Made by a program: the position numbers and the translations under genes
Shown here: positions 8,111 through 17,023 of the stretch, in pieces
Layout of the letters: every line of letters begins with the position of its first letter
How positions within the stretch are numbered: position 1 is the stretch's first letter
Origin: an uncultured Lachnospiraceae bacterium
Lineage (GTDB): Bacteria > Bacillota > Clostridia > Lachnospirales > Lachnospiraceae
NCBI GenBank assembly: GCA_910589195.1
Contig: CAJUTC010000027.1
Coordinates: 1-46,104 of the forward strand
Reading direction: 5' to 3'
Length of the DNA stretch: 46,104 nt
Notes under the pieces: generated by a model
The model's input: only the letters and a program-made list of their open reading frames with translations
Told to the model about the DNA's origin: nothing
The model's database searches: none

Positions 8111-9796
8111 ATGAAACAATATAATAAACGAGTCAGCATGCTGGGGGGAAAACAGCAAAAAAAAGCAGTAATTGCCTTGCTGTGTGCCGTGGCTGTTTTC
8201 CTGCATGGATGCAATTCAGGAAGCATGGGAGCGCCATCCATGGTACAGGAACAAACCGATCTGGAACCGTCATTACAGTTGCAGCTTGACGCTGAAATTT
8301 CCTCATTAGATCCACAGGCGGCGGTAGATAGCGCTTCTTTTGAACTGATTGCCTGTATGATAGAAGGCCTTTATACCATAGGAGAAGATCACCTTCCTGC
8401 CTATGGGATGGCAGAGGCGGCGGAAATATCAGAAGACGGGAAAACCTACCGCTTTTTTCTGCGGGAGTCAACCTGGTCTGACGGCAGGCCAGTAACTTCA
8501 CAAGATTTCGTATACGGATGGCAAAGAGGCATTGATCCGGAAAATGGGAATGAAAATGCCTCGCTTTTCCGGATTGCCGGGATTTGTGGCGCCGAGGAAA
8601 TCCTTTCCGGTACTATGGATCCGGAAAATCTTGGAATCCAGGCAGTGGATGATAAAACATTAGAAGTCCGGCTGCGCTATCCCGTTCCCTTTTTCCTTTC
8701 CATGCTTGCCCTTCCGGCCTTTTATCCCATGAACCAGGAGTTTTACGAAAGCTGCGGCGGACAGTACGGAACATCTCCGGAAACGGTTTTGGCAAACGGC
8801 CCTTTTTGCCTGGAGCAATATCAGCCTGCCTGCCAGGAGATTGGCCTAACAAAAAATAAGAGTTATTGGAACCAAGATATGGTGAAGCTCTCCGGCCTGT
8901 CCTATCAGGTAGTGAAGGATTCCCAGCAAGCATTGATGCTTTTTGAGCAGGGTCTTTTGGACATGGCCCTTCTTTCAGGGGATCAGGCAGAACAGTACCA
9001 AGATTCAGAAGAATTTCAGTCCATTCCGTTAGGTTCCCTGTGGTATCTTTCTCCCAATCTTAATGTTTCCGACCTTCAAAATGAAAATCTTAGGAAAGCC
9101 CTGGCTTTATCCTATGACAAAGAAATCGCCGTTTCCCTGGTTTTAAAGGATGGATCCAAAGCCGCTTACGGCGCAGTCCCTTCCGGCTCCATGTATGGGC
9201 CAGACGGGAAAGATTTTCGGGACGGAGCCAGGGAATATTGGAAACCGGATCGTAAGTTGGCCGGGGAATATTTGGAACAGGCCAAGAAAGAGCTTGGAAA
9301 GCAGGAATTTTCTTTTTCCTTACTGGTGGAAGATACGGAAGGCGCCAGGAACCTGGGCCAGTTTTTGCAGGAAGAAATCAAAAATACCCTTCCTGGTATT
9401 ACCTTAAATCTGGAATCCGTTCCCAAGAAAGTCCGGCTGGAGCGGATGGCTCAGGGAGATTATGAACTGGGATTATCCAGATGGGGTGCGGATTACAGTG
9501 ATCCCCTTGCATTTTTAGACATGTGGTCGTCCCGCTCCTACTTTAACTACGGAAACTGGAAGGATAAGGAATACGATCAACTGCTGGAAGCGGCCAAATC
9601 AGAACCTTTGGCACTTGAACCGGAAAAGAGGTGGCAGATTCTTCATCAGGCAGAGGCAAGGCTTATGGAGCAGGCGGCGATTTTTCCCGTTTGTGAAAAG
9701 GCGAATGGGATGCTTCTGAAAAGTACGGTAAAAGGGGCACAGTTTAATACTATAGGCGTTAACCGAGTGTGGACATACGCCTGGAAAGAAGAATAG
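8111..9796 (+). CDS. family 5 extracellular solute-binding lipoprotein (oligopeptide type)
   Basis: This roughly 561-residue binding protein resembles OppA. A short basic N-terminus, a hydrophobic segment and the lipobox LHGC (Cys near residue 35) mark it as a membrane-anchored lipoprotein. The SBP_bac_5 core is recognisable in SSLDPQAAVDSASFELIACM, EGLYTIGEDHLPAYGMAE, TWSDGRPVTSQDFVYGWQR and the C-terminal GADYSDPLAFLDMW. ATG 8111 is chosen; TTG 8105 and ATG 8138 are alternatives, and none has a strong ribosome binding site. No permease or ATPase genes adjoin, so it is an orphan binding protein. Peptide is the default ligand; a metal or other ligand cannot be excluded. Confidence 0.88.
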   Translation: MKQYNKRVSMLGGKQQKKAVIALLCAVAVFLHGCNSGSMGAPSMVQEQTDLEPSLQLQLDAEISSLDPQAAVDSASFELIACMIEGLYTIGEDHLPAYGMAEAAEISEDGKTYRFFLRESTWSDGRPVTSQDFVYGWQRGIDPENGNENASLFRIAGICGAEEILSGTMDPENLGIQAVDDKTLEVRLRYPVPFFLSMLALPAFYPMNQEFYESCGGQYGTSPETVLANGPFCLEQYQPACQEIGLTKNKSYWNQDMVKLSGLSYQVVKDSQQALMLFEQGLLDMALLSGDQAEQYQDSEEFQSIPLGSLWYLSPNLNVSDLQNENLRKALALSYDKEIAVSLVLKDGSKAAYGAVPSGSMYGPDGKDFRDGAREYWKPDRKLAGEYLEQAKKELGKQEFSFSLLVEDTEGARNLGQFLQEEIKNTLPGITLNLESVPKKVRLERMAQGDYELGLSRWGADYSDPLAFLDMWSSRSYFNYGNWKDKEYDQLLEAAKSEPLALEPEKRWQILHQAEARLMEQAAIFPVCEKANGMLLKSTVKGAQFNTIGVNRVWTYAWKEE

Positions 9797-9922
9797 AGGG
9801 ACTCAAGTGGATTAGCAGCATTCATACGCGTCAGAAACAGGCCTGAAAGGAAGCGTTAGGTGAACCATTTTCCAAATACTCTCATAAGTTAAAGTATTGA
9901 GTATGTTGGAGAGATGCGAAAT

Positions 9923-10699
9923 ATGAATGTAATTTTAGGAATTATGATTCCATTTATTGGAACAACAGCCGGGGCAGCCTGTGTCTTTTTTATGGCAGGC
10001 CAGATGCGGCAGAATGTGCAAAAGGCGTTGTTAGGATTTGCTTCTGGCGTTATGATGGCAGCTTCTGTCTGGTCCCTTATAATCCCATCCATTAATATGG
10101 CACAGGGGATGGGAAACGTTGCATTTATTCCGGCAGCGGCAGGCTTTTTTGCCGGAATAGGGGCAATGCTTGTTTTAGATCGGATTGTTCCGGAAATTTA
10201 TTTAAAGCAAGAAGGGAATTATGGAAAAAAGTCGTCATTATCCAAAACCGCTATGCTGATTTTGGCAGTTACCATTCATAATATACCGGAAGGAATGGCG
10301 GTAGGAGTAATTTTTGCCGGTGTTTTATCAGGCAATGCCGGTATTACAATGGCGGACGCATTTGCCCTGGCAGCCGGTATTGCGATTCAGAATTTTCCGG
10401 AGGGAGCTATCGTTTCTATGCCGCTTAAGGGGCAGGGAACCAGAAGGGGCAGAGCCTTTCTTGGCGGCGCTGCTTCTGGAATTGTAGAGCCAATCGGAGC
10501 AGCCCTTACAATTTTGCTTTCTGCCTATATTACTCCAATTCTTCCTTATCTTTTAGCATTTGCGGCGGGCGCCATGGTTTATGTGGTAGTGGAAGAGCTG
10601 ATTCCGGAAGCCTCCAGGGAGCCGCATTCCCATATCGGAACGGTGGGGTTTGCAGCCGGTTTTTTGATTATGATGATTTTAGATGTGGCATTAGGATAA
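9923..10699 (+). CDS. ZIP-family metal transporter
   Basis: This 258-residue polytopic membrane protein of the ZIP/ZupT family imports divalent metals (zinc, also iron or manganese in relatives). The two metal-site helices carry HNIPEGMAVG and QNFPEGAIVS, the family's HNxPEG and NxPEG motifs. About eight hydrophobic segments are present. The start at 9923 rather than 9914 is set by GGAGAG at 9908-9913, which is too close to the first ATG. The inverted bases around 9871-9906 (AATACTC ... GAGTATG) could be a control site. It lies behind the binding-lipoprotein gene and before the translation operon. Confidence 0.9.
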   Translation: MNVILGIMIPFIGTTAGAACVFFMAGQMRQNVQKALLGFASGVMMAASVWSLIIPSINMAQGMGNVAFIPAAAGFFAGIGAMLVLDRIVPEIYLKQEGNYGKKSSLSKTAMLILAVTIHNIPEGMAVGVIFAGVLSGNAGITMADAFALAAGIAIQNFPEGAIVSMPLKGQGTRRGRAFLGGAASGIVEPIGAALTILLSAYITPILPYLLAFAAGAMVYVVVEELIPEASREPHSHIGTVGFAAGFLIMMILDVALG

Positions 10700-10724
10700 C
10701 CTACCAATAACCTGAAAATAATTG

Positions 10725-10753
10725 TTGACAATCCATAACAATTATGATAAAGT
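10725..10753 (+). promoter_or_regulatory. promoter of the infC operon
   Basis: TTGACA at 10725-10730, a 17-base spacer and TAAAGT at 10748-10753. It directly precedes the structured leader. Confidence 0.6.
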
Positions 10754-10759
10754 GTTAAA

Positions 10760-10961
10760 GGTTGTGGAAACAACAACAGGAAAGCAGGTATCCACCTCAC
10801 CTTGGCGCTTATGCGGACAGTTGATTCTGGTTTGCGGTGACCCGGGTTCATATTTAAGAAAAGATGATTTCAGGCTGGTTTGGGCTGGTTGTCCATAGGC
10901 GGGAAATCAGGTATGGTTGCTTAAATGGAGTGGATAGCTTGTCTGTCCACTTTTCTTTTTT
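10760..10961 (+). ncRNA. L20-type autoregulatory leader of infC-rpmI-rplT
   Basis: About 200 bases of untranslated leader contain blocks that I recall from the Firmicutes L20 leader (CCACCTCACCTTGG and GCGGTGACCCGGGTT), and the leader ends in an intrinsic terminator. In Firmicutes, excess ribosomal protein L20 binds this RNA and favours termination. Position, leader length and the operon behind it all fit. The assignment is from memory of the motif and not from a covariance search. Confidence 0.65.
10929..10961 (+). terminator. attenuator hairpin before infC
   Basis: AGTGGATAG (10929-10937) pairs with CTGTCCACT (10943-10951) around a CTTGT loop and is followed by TTTTCTTTTTT. It stops 14 bases before the AGGAGG of infC, as expected for regulated termination inside a leader. 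Confidence 0.85.
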
Positions 10962-10989
10962 CTATTAAAAACCCAGGAGGTGTACGACT

Positions 10990-11496
10990 ATTAGCGAGTT
11001 AATGATTAACGAACAAATCAGAGATAAGGAAGTTCTTCTGATTGGCGAACACGGAGAAAAAGTAGGAATTATGTCTGCCAGGGATGCCTATAAGATGGCC
11101 CAGGAAGCAGAGCTTGACTTGGTAAAGATTGCTCCGACAGCAAAGCCGCCGGTATGTAAGATTATCGACTATGGCAAGTACCGCTATGAGCTTCTCAGAA
11201 AAGAGAAGGAGGCCAAGAAAAAGCAAAAGGTAATCGAAATAAAGGAAGTTCGTTTATCCCCGAATATTGATACCAACGACTTAAATACCAAAACTTCGGC
11301 TGCAAGAAAATTTCTGGAAAAAGGAAATAAGGTGAAAGTCACATTGCGTTTCCGTGGCCGTGAGATGGCTCATATGAATCAGTCAAAGTATATTCTGGAT
11401 GAATTCGCTGAAAATCTGGCCGATATAGCTGTTATCGACAAGCCTTCTAAGGTGGAAGGAAGAACTATGGTTATGTTTTTAACCCCAAAACGTTAA
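10990..11496 (+). CDS. infC: translation initiation factor IF-3, AUU start
   Basis: IF-3 binds the 30S subunit, keeps subunits apart and checks the initiator codon. The 168-residue protein carries the N-domain (MINEQIRDKEVLLIGEHGEK, PPVCKIIDYGKYRYE) and the C-domain (VRLSPNIDTNDLNTK, KVTLRFRGREMAH). The first ATG (11002) has no ribosome binding site, whereas AGGAGG at 10975-10980 lies nine bases before an in-frame ATT at 10990, giving MSELMINEQ. A rare AUU start is characteristic of infC and lets IF-3 limit its own synthesis. Confidence 0.93.
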   Translation: MSELMINEQIRDKEVLLIGEHGEKVGIMSARDAYKMAQEAELDLVKIAPTAKPPVCKIIDYGKYRYELLRKEKEAKKKQKVIEIKEVRLSPNIDTNDLNTKTSAARKFLEKGNKVKVTLRFRGREMAHMNQSKYILDEFAENLADIAVIDKPSKVEGRTMVMFLTPKR

Positions 11497-11526
11497 ACAA
11501 TAGAAGATTTTAAGGAGGAAACTACT

Positions 11527-11724
11527 ATGCCGAAATTAAAAACGAAAAGAGCTGCAGCAAAGCGTTTCAAAAAGACCGCAACTGGAAAGTTAGTAAGAAA
11601 CAAAGCGTATAAGTCCCACATCTTAACTAAGAAGTCTGCCAAGAGAAAGAGAAATCTTAGAAAAGATATCGTTACTGATGCAACCAACAGCAAGGTAATG
11701 AAGAAGATTTTACCATATCTGTAG
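11527..11724 (+). CDS. rpmI: 50S ribosomal protein L35
   Basis: A 65-residue basic ribosomal protein with the family N-terminus MPKLKTKRAAAKRFKKTATG and a KSHILTKKSAKRKRNLRK core. AAGGAGG precedes the ATG. It lies in the conserved order infC-rpmI-rplT, 30 bases after infC. Confidence 0.97.
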   Translation: MPKLKTKRAAAKRFKKTATGKLVRNKAYKSHILTKKSAKRKRNLRKDIVTDATNSKVMKKILPYL

Positions 11725-11758
11725 ATTTGGAACAAGTTAAGAGAAGGAGGAATTACCC

Positions 11759-12115
11759 ATGGCAAGAATTAAAGGCGGATTAAACGCGAGAAAGAAACAT
11801 AACAGAGTATTGAAGATGGCTAAGGGCTACAGAGGCGCCCGTTCTAAGCAGTATCGTATTGCGAAGCAGTCGGTAATGAGAGCGTTAGCCAGCTCTTATG
11901 CAGGACGTAAGGAGAGAAAACGGCAGTTCCGCCAGTTATGGATTGCGAGAATTAATGCCGCGGCACGGATAAACGGATTATCCTACAGCAAGTTAATGTA
12001 TGGCCTAAAGTTAGCCGGTGTTGAGATGAACCGGAAGATGCTGTCTGATATGGCAATTAATGACGCAGAGGGTTTTGCAAAGCTGGCAGAACTGGCAAAG
12101 GGAAAACTTGCATAA
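11759..12115 (+). CDS. rplT: 50S ribosomal protein L20
   Basis: A 118-residue 23S rRNA-binding protein needed for early large-subunit assembly. It has the family start MARIKGGLNARKKHNRVLK and RQLWIARINAAAR in the globular domain. It is the last gene of the operon, and its product is the expected regulator of the leader upstream of infC. AGAAGGAGG precedes the ATG. Confidence 0.97.
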   Translation: MARIKGGLNARKKHNRVLKMAKGYRGARSKQYRIAKQSVMRALASSYAGRKERKRQFRQLWIARINAAARINGLSYSKLMYGLKLAGVEMNRKMLSDMAINDAEGFAKLAELAKGKLA

Positions 12116-12175
12116 TTTGATTGTTTGCTTCTATCCATACGCGGTTTTGAACCGCAGGGATTGTTGAGGACGGGA

Positions 12176-12216
12176 AAAACCCCGCTGTATTTCAAGATGA
12201 GATACAGCGGGGTTTT
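12176..12216 (+). terminator. intrinsic terminator after rplT
   Basis: A perfect 15-bp stem (12176-12190 with 12202-12216) with an 11-base loop is flanked by A and T runs, so it can act on both strands. Confidence 0.92.
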
Positions 12217-12261
12217 CTATAGCAGGAAAACGAAACATTGGGAAAAAGGATGGGAATGCAG

Positions 12262-13866
12262 ATGGCAAAAGTATTGATGATACAAGGTACAATGTCCAAT
12301 GTTGGCAAAAGCCTTATTACGGCAGGACTATGCCGGATCTTAAAACAGGACGGCTACCGGGTGGCGCCGTTTAAGTCCCAAAATATGGCACTTAACTCTT
12401 ATATTACAAAAGACGGGTTGGAAATGGGCAGGGCGCAGGCTGTTCAGGCAGAAGCGGCAGGACTCCAGCCAGACGTGTCCATGAATCCGATCCTGTTAAA
12501 GCCAACTACAGATGCAGGCTCCCAGGTAATTGTAAATGGGAAAGTAGTGGGAAACATGAAAGCCAAGGATTATTTCGCCTATAAAAAAGGTCTGATTCCA
12601 GAAATTAAGAAAGCGTATGAAAAATTGGCCAAGGAGTATGATGTGATTCTGATTGAGGGGGCAGGCAGTCCGGCGGAAATTAATTTAAAGGAAGGTGATA
12701 TTGTAAATATGGGGATGGCCCGTATGGCAAAGGCTCCGGTGCTTTTGGTGGGTGACATTGACAGAGGCGGCGTATTTGCCCAGCTTTACGGAACGGTGGC
12801 CCTTTTGGAACCGGAAGAGCGCATGCGGATAAAGGGATTAATCTTGAACAAATTCCGGGGAGATGTTTCTATTTTAGAACCAGGTATCCGGCAGATTGAA
12901 AACCTTTGTGGCCTGCCGATGGTAGGAACCGTTCCTTTTCTGGATGTGACAATTGATGATGAGGACAGTTTAGGAGATTCCTTAAAGGGAAATAGGTGGG
13001 AATCTGCTGAAAATTCGGAATATAGGGGAGATTCTCTGGAAATTGCCGTGATCCATTTCCCCAGAATTTCAAATTTTACCGATATTTCCGTGTTCGCTTC
13101 CATTCCTGGCGTAATTGTACGGTATGTGGATCGGGTATCACGTTTGGGAAATCCAGACTTTATTATTCTGCCAGGATCGAAAAATACCATCAGCGATCTA
13201 TTATGGATGCGGCAGAATGGTTTGGAGGCTTCCGTATTAAAGCTGGCGGAAAAGCTGGTTCCTGTATGGGGAATCTGCGGCGGATATCAGATGCTGGGGG
13301 AAGAGCTGGAAGATCCTTTGGGAGTGGAAGGAGAACCAGGGCGAAAAATTTCCGGTATGGGTCTTTTGCCCATCCGGACTGTGTTTGAGGCCAAAAAAGT
13401 GAAAACTCAGACAGAAGGAGCCTTTTGCCAGGTAGAAGGCCTGTTTGAAGGTCTTTCCGGAAAGGCTTTTTCCGGCTATGAGATTCATATGGGAAAAACC
13501 GAAATTAACCGGGAAGAGGGCCTTGCTGATACAGCCCGGTTTTTTGGCGGAAGGCTGGAAATCTGCCGCCCTCTTTCCTATGTGATGGAGATAAATAGTA
13601 AATGGAAAAAAATGGAAGAATCCGGTTTTAGCAGAGGAAATGTATATGGCAGCTATATTCATGGTATTTTTGACGGCCCTGGAATCGCGGATGGGATTTT
13701 AAATGCCCTTCGTATCGAGAATGGACTGCCTGAGCTGGAGGAAGGGCAGAAGGATTATAAAGCTTATAAGGAACGCCAATATGACCGTTTAGCTGACGGT
13801 CTGCGAAAAAGCCTGGATATGGAGCGGATCTACCAGATTTTAGAGGAGGGGGAAGATGGAGAATAA
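12262..13866 (+). CDS. cbiP: cobyric acid synthase (CobQ/CbiP)
   Basis: This enzyme amidates side chains b, d, e and g of adenosylcobyrinic a,c-diamide using glutamine and ATP. The about 534-residue protein has the dethiobiotin-synthetase-like N-domain with the modified P-loop GTMSNVGKS and the class I glutamine amidotransferase domain. Cys lies in VWGICGGYQMLG and His in YGSYIHGIFDG. The start is ambiguous (ATG at 12250, 12256 or 12262). The last is chosen because MAKVLMIQGT matches the usual family start. No cobalamin riboswitch is seen in the short gap after the rplT terminator. cbiC overlaps its end. Confidence 0.94.
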   Translation: MAKVLMIQGTMSNVGKSLITAGLCRILKQDGYRVAPFKSQNMALNSYITKDGLEMGRAQAVQAEAAGLQPDVSMNPILLKPTTDAGSQVIVNGKVVGNMKAKDYFAYKKGLIPEIKKAYEKLAKEYDVILIEGAGSPAEINLKEGDIVNMGMARMAKAPVLLVGDIDRGGVFAQLYGTVALLEPEERMRIKGLILNKFRGDVSILEPGIRQIENLCGLPMVGTVPFLDVTIDDEDSLGDSLKGNRWESAENSEYRGDSLEIAVIHFPRISNFTDISVFASIPGVIVRYVDRVSRLGNPDFIILPGSKNTISDLLWMRQNGLEASVLKLAEKLVPVWGICGGYQMLGEELEDPLGVEGEPGRKISGMGLLPIRTVFEAKKVKTQTEGAFCQVEGLFEGLSGKAFSGYEIHMGKTEINREEGLADTARFFGGRLEICRPLSYVMEINSKWKKMEESGFSRGNVYGSYIHGIFDGPGIADGILNALRIENGLPELEEGQKDYKAYKERQYDRLADGLRKSLDMERIYQILEEGEDGE

Positions 13867-14575
13867 AATGGAGTTTGAACTTGAGTTTGAGCACCTGCTT
13901 CCTTGGCAGATTGAAGAGAAAAGCTTTGCGATTATTGAAGAAGAATTAAAAGAACAGGGGATTTGCCTGAAGCCAGAGGAGGCCTTTATAATTAAGCGGG
14001 CAATTCATACCACGGCGGATTTTGATTACGCTTCCAATTTGGTTTTTTCGCCAGAGGCCATTGCCGTAGGAATGGAGGCCATTCGCAAAGGGTCTGTGAT
14101 TATAACCGACACGAATATGGCCAAGTCCGGTATTAATAAAAAGAAACTAATCAAAGCTGGGGGAGGCCAGGTTTTCTGCTTTATGGCAGATGAAGACGTA
14201 GCAGCCCGCGCAAAGGAAACCGGCTGTACCAGGGCCGCAGCCAGTATGGAGAAGGCAGCCAGGATGTTCGGAGGCAGCCATTGGACTTTGGAAGATAATC
14301 CCTGTGGCTCCGGCAATAGGACGCCGGTGATTATGGCTGTGGGAAATGCGCCAACCGCCCTTTCTGCCCTTTACCAGATGATCCAAGAGGGACGGTTTTT
14401 GCCTACATTAATTATTGGCGTGCCGGTAGGCTTCGTCAATGTGGTGGTGGCAAAAGAGCAGATCCTCAGACAAAATCAGGTTCCTTATATTGTGTCCAGA
14501 GGAAGGAAAGGTGGCAGCAATGTTGCGGCGGCGATTGTGAATGCACTGATTTATCAGAACATAGGGAAAATATAA
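13856..14575 (+). CDS. cbiC: precorrin-8X methylmutase (CbiC/CobH)
   Basis: CbiC moves the C-11 methyl group to C-12, converting precorrin-8X (or the cobalt form) to hydrogenobyrinate/cobyrinate. The product is 239 residues. HTTADFDYASNL contains the catalytic His, TDTNMAKSGINK and GNAPTALSAL are family blocks, and GVPVGFVNVVVAKE lies near the C-terminus. It overlaps cbiP by 11 bases, so the two are translationally coupled. The rest of the corrin pathway is not nearby, except a BtuR-like gene at 36.6 kb. The N-terminal ~35 residues extend beyond the usual start and are acidic. Confidence 0.94.
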   Translation: MENKMEFELEFEHLLPWQIEEKSFAIIEEELKEQGICLKPEEAFIIKRAIHTTADFDYASNLVFSPEAIAVGMEAIRKGSVIITDTNMAKSGINKKKLIKAGGGQVFCFMADEDVAARAKETGCTRAAASMEKAARMFGGSHWTLEDNPCGSGNRTPVIMAVGNAPTALSALYQMIQEGRFLPTLIIGVPVGFVNVVVAKEQILRQNQVPYIVSRGRKGGSNVAAAIVNALIYQNIGKI

Positions 14576-14721
14576 GATTGATATACGAAAAATTTGAAAA
14601 TTCACAAAAAATTCACAAAACTGACGAATTTTTTCAATAAAGCTCTGGAATTGAGGATGGGTTTATGTTAAGATGTTAATACTATATTAAGAAAGCATAA
14701 GAATATTGTAAGGAGGAAAAA

Positions 14722-16587
14722 GTGATAAAAGCAATTACCAGGGAAAACTTAAAACAATATGGAAAATATATGAGAAAAACCATAAATATCCTGGTATTTT
14801 TACTAATGCCGGTAGTTTCTTATCTTGCGTTTGAGTACGTTACAGGAAACCTGCCTTTGATTCTTCCAGAGATGGCCGCTTTAAATATATTATGGATGGC
14901 AGTGATATATTTGGCGGCGTTTTCTCTTTTTCAAACAACCAGAATTGCAGTACCGCTGGCTTCCGTACTGTTATTTGTGGTGTCTTTGGCTGAAACCTTT
15001 GTGATTTCATTCCGTGGAACTCCGATTATGATCTGGGAGGTTCTGGCATTTTCCACGGCCATGACTGTGGCGGGAAACTATGTGTTTGAGATTACGGAAG
15101 AAATGAAATTTGCAGGAATTGCCTTGCTTGTTCTCAACCTGGTCTTATGGTTTTTTCCGGTCCGTGTGAAAGGGTGGAAAAAGCGGGTTTTGTCAGGCTG
15201 CGGCGGGATCGGCATGGCAGTGTGTTTTGGGGCATATTTTTTTATGAGGACTGTGCCGTTAAAGGGCCTGGAAATTAATATGTGGGCTATGAGTGATACG
15301 TATCAGCAGTATGGATATATCCTTTCCACAGCGGTTTCCCTAAAATATATGGTTGTAAAGCCGCCCTATGGCTATTCTACCACAAGGCTGGATGAAATTT
15401 ACAATCAAATCCAGGATGCGGATGGATCGGAAGAAGGGGACGCCCAGGATAACCAGGAAGCTTCAGCGATTACGCCGGTGAATTTGATTTGCATTATGAA
15501 TGAAAGCCTGTCTGAATTAAAAGTAGTAGGCGATTTTACTACGAATCAAGAGTATTTTCCATTTCTGAACAGCCTGGAGGAGAATACCGTGAAGGGGAGC
15601 CTTTGCGTTCCGGTATTTGGCTCCATGACCAGCAATACGGAATTTGAATTTCTGATAGGGGACTCCATAGCTTTATTGCCTTCCGGAACCATAGCGTACC
15701 AGTTTTACGTAAAGCCTGGGGTTTGCTCCCTGGTCAGTACATTAAAGGATCAGGGCTATTATTCCGTTGCCATGCATCCTTTTCCCAAGGAAAACTGGAA
15801 CCGGGATAAATGCTATAACAATATGGGATTTGATGAATTTCTGGATTATGATTCCTATGGGGATAGCATTCTGATCCGTAACTATGTCAGCGACCTTTCG
15901 GATTACCAGAAAATTGTCCAGGCTGTGGAAAATAAGGAAAGTCCAGATGACCGGATGTTTGTCTTTAATGTGTCCATGCAGAACCATGGGGGCTATGATG
16001 CTGCATATGATGATTTTACCCAGGATGTTTGTCTTACTGGTTCCAATCAGGGGAAGTATCCTAAGGCAGATCAGTATCTGTCGCTGATGAAGCGGTCGGA
16101 CGAGGCGCTCCAGTATTTGCTGGAGTACTTTGAGGATTGTGACCAGCCTACCATGATTGTGATGTTTGGCGACCATCAGCCAGGCATTGAGGATGAATTT
16201 TTTGACGAGGTTGCGGGAAAGGCCAGTAGCCAGTTTACGGCGCCAGAGCAGCTAATATGGTATCAGACTCCTTTTATTATCTGGACAAACTACCAGCAGC
16301 CCTCGCAGGATATGGGGAAGCTTGGGGCAGTTTACCTTTCTTCCTATATGCTTAAGCTGGCCGGCCTTGAACTGACGCCATACCATAAATTCCTTTTAGG
16401 CATGTCGGAGTATCTTCCCGTAATACACCCTATCGGCGTCTTTGAGCCAGACGGAACCTATTATAGCTGGCAGGAGGCGGAATCCGGCCAGTGCCCGTAT
16501 CGGGATTTGGTGATGGAATATGAGTATCTGGTTTATAACCACAGCATGGACAGCCGAACGGTAACGAAGCTGTTTTCCTTTCCATAG
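14722..16587 (+). CDS. LTA synthase family protein (membrane phosphoglycerol transferase/sulfatase fold)
   Basis: This 621-residue membrane protein has about five N-terminal hydrophobic segments within residues 20-190, then a long extracellular alkaline-phosphatase-like (sulfatase) domain. The nucleophile Thr is in GSMTSNTEFEFL, and metal-site blocks are MNESLSE and MFGDHQPGIED, with MHPFPKENWNRD between. Such enzymes transfer glycerol phosphate from phosphatidylglycerol to a lipid or glycan. GTG at 14722 is chosen because AGGAGG (14711-14716) lies just upstream; the next ATG (14770) has none. A terminator follows. Whether it makes lipoteichoic acid or decorates another polymer is not decidable here. 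Confidence 0.88.
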   Translation: MIKAITRENLKQYGKYMRKTINILVFLLMPVVSYLAFEYVTGNLPLILPEMAALNILWMAVIYLAAFSLFQTTRIAVPLASVLLFVVSLAETFVISFRGTPIMIWEVLAFSTAMTVAGNYVFEITEEMKFAGIALLVLNLVLWFFPVRVKGWKKRVLSGCGGIGMAVCFGAYFFMRTVPLKGLEINMWAMSDTYQQYGYILSTAVSLKYMVVKPPYGYSTTRLDEIYNQIQDADGSEEGDAQDNQEASAITPVNLICIMNESLSELKVVGDFTTNQEYFPFLNSLEENTVKGSLCVPVFGSMTSNTEFEFLIGDSIALLPSGTIAYQFYVKPGVCSLVSTLKDQGYYSVAMHPFPKENWNRDKCYNNMGFDEFLDYDSYGDSILIRNYVSDLSDYQKIVQAVENKESPDDRMFVFNVSMQNHGGYDAAYDDFTQDVCLTGSNQGKYPKADQYLSLMKRSDEALQYLLEYFEDCDQPTMIVMFGDHQPGIEDEFFDEVAGKASSQFTAPEQLIWYQTPFIIWTNYQQPSQDMGKLGAVYLSSYMLKLAGLELTPYHKFLLGMSEYLPVIHPIGVFEPDGTYYSWQEAESGQCPYRDLVMEYEYLVYNHSMDSRTVTKLFSFP

Positions 16588-16609
16588 ATATATTTATCAA
16601 CGTGTATTT

Positions 16610-16653
16610 GCCCTGGAACTGGCTTTTTAAGCCGGTATCAGGGCTATTTTTTT
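16610..16653 (+). terminator. intrinsic terminator after the LTA-synthase-like gene
   Basis: GCCCTGG and the inner ACTGGCTT pair with AAGCCGGT and TCAGGGC around a TTT loop, with one internal mismatch. TATTTTTTT follows. Confidence 0.85.
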
Positions 16654-17023
16654 CTTTATAGGAAAATGCTAACGAAAATTGATGCCGGCATCGGTATAGG
16701 AAAGTCTTTAAAATTTCTATGTGACAAAAAGTCCCTCCTGGCAGGATTCTTTTCCGGTTGCAAAAGATTGGAAAAAGGAATATAATGAAAACATGAGGGA
16801 AATACGTGTAAATTCGAATGAAATGAGATTGGGCGGCATTTGGATCTGGTGTTTTAAAATTGTGTAAAAGGATAAGAAAGTGCTATTGATTAGATAAGTA
16901 ATCTACTAGAAAAAATCCCTTGAAAAAAGGTATAATCTGGATATAAGGAAACTGATCCGGGAACCTATTAAAAATCCATAAAAACGTTAATGTTAATCTA
17001 TCTGTGATACCAAGGAGGTATGT
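16654..17023 (+). other. 370-bp promoter region upstream of tkt
   Basis: No gene is visible. It contains TTGCAA (16758-16763), a 17-base spacer and TATAAT (16781-16786), a strong promoter match, and a second TATAAT at 16931-16936 with a poor -35. The leader from the first promoter would be about 230 bases and has no riboswitch that I recognise. Confidence 0.55.
16758..16786 (+). promoter_or_regulatory. sigma-A promoter candidate for tkt
   Basis: TTGCAA, a 17-base spacer, then a consensus TATAAT, reading towards tkt at 17024. Confidence 0.6.

Noticed and set aside
10743..10748. TATGAT as the -10 of the infC promoter
   Set aside because: It is only 12 bases from TTGACA; TAAAGT at 17 bases fits better.
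12216..12262. Possible cobalamin riboswitch before cbiP
   Set aside because: Only about 45 bases separate the rplT terminator from the gene, too short for the aptamer.
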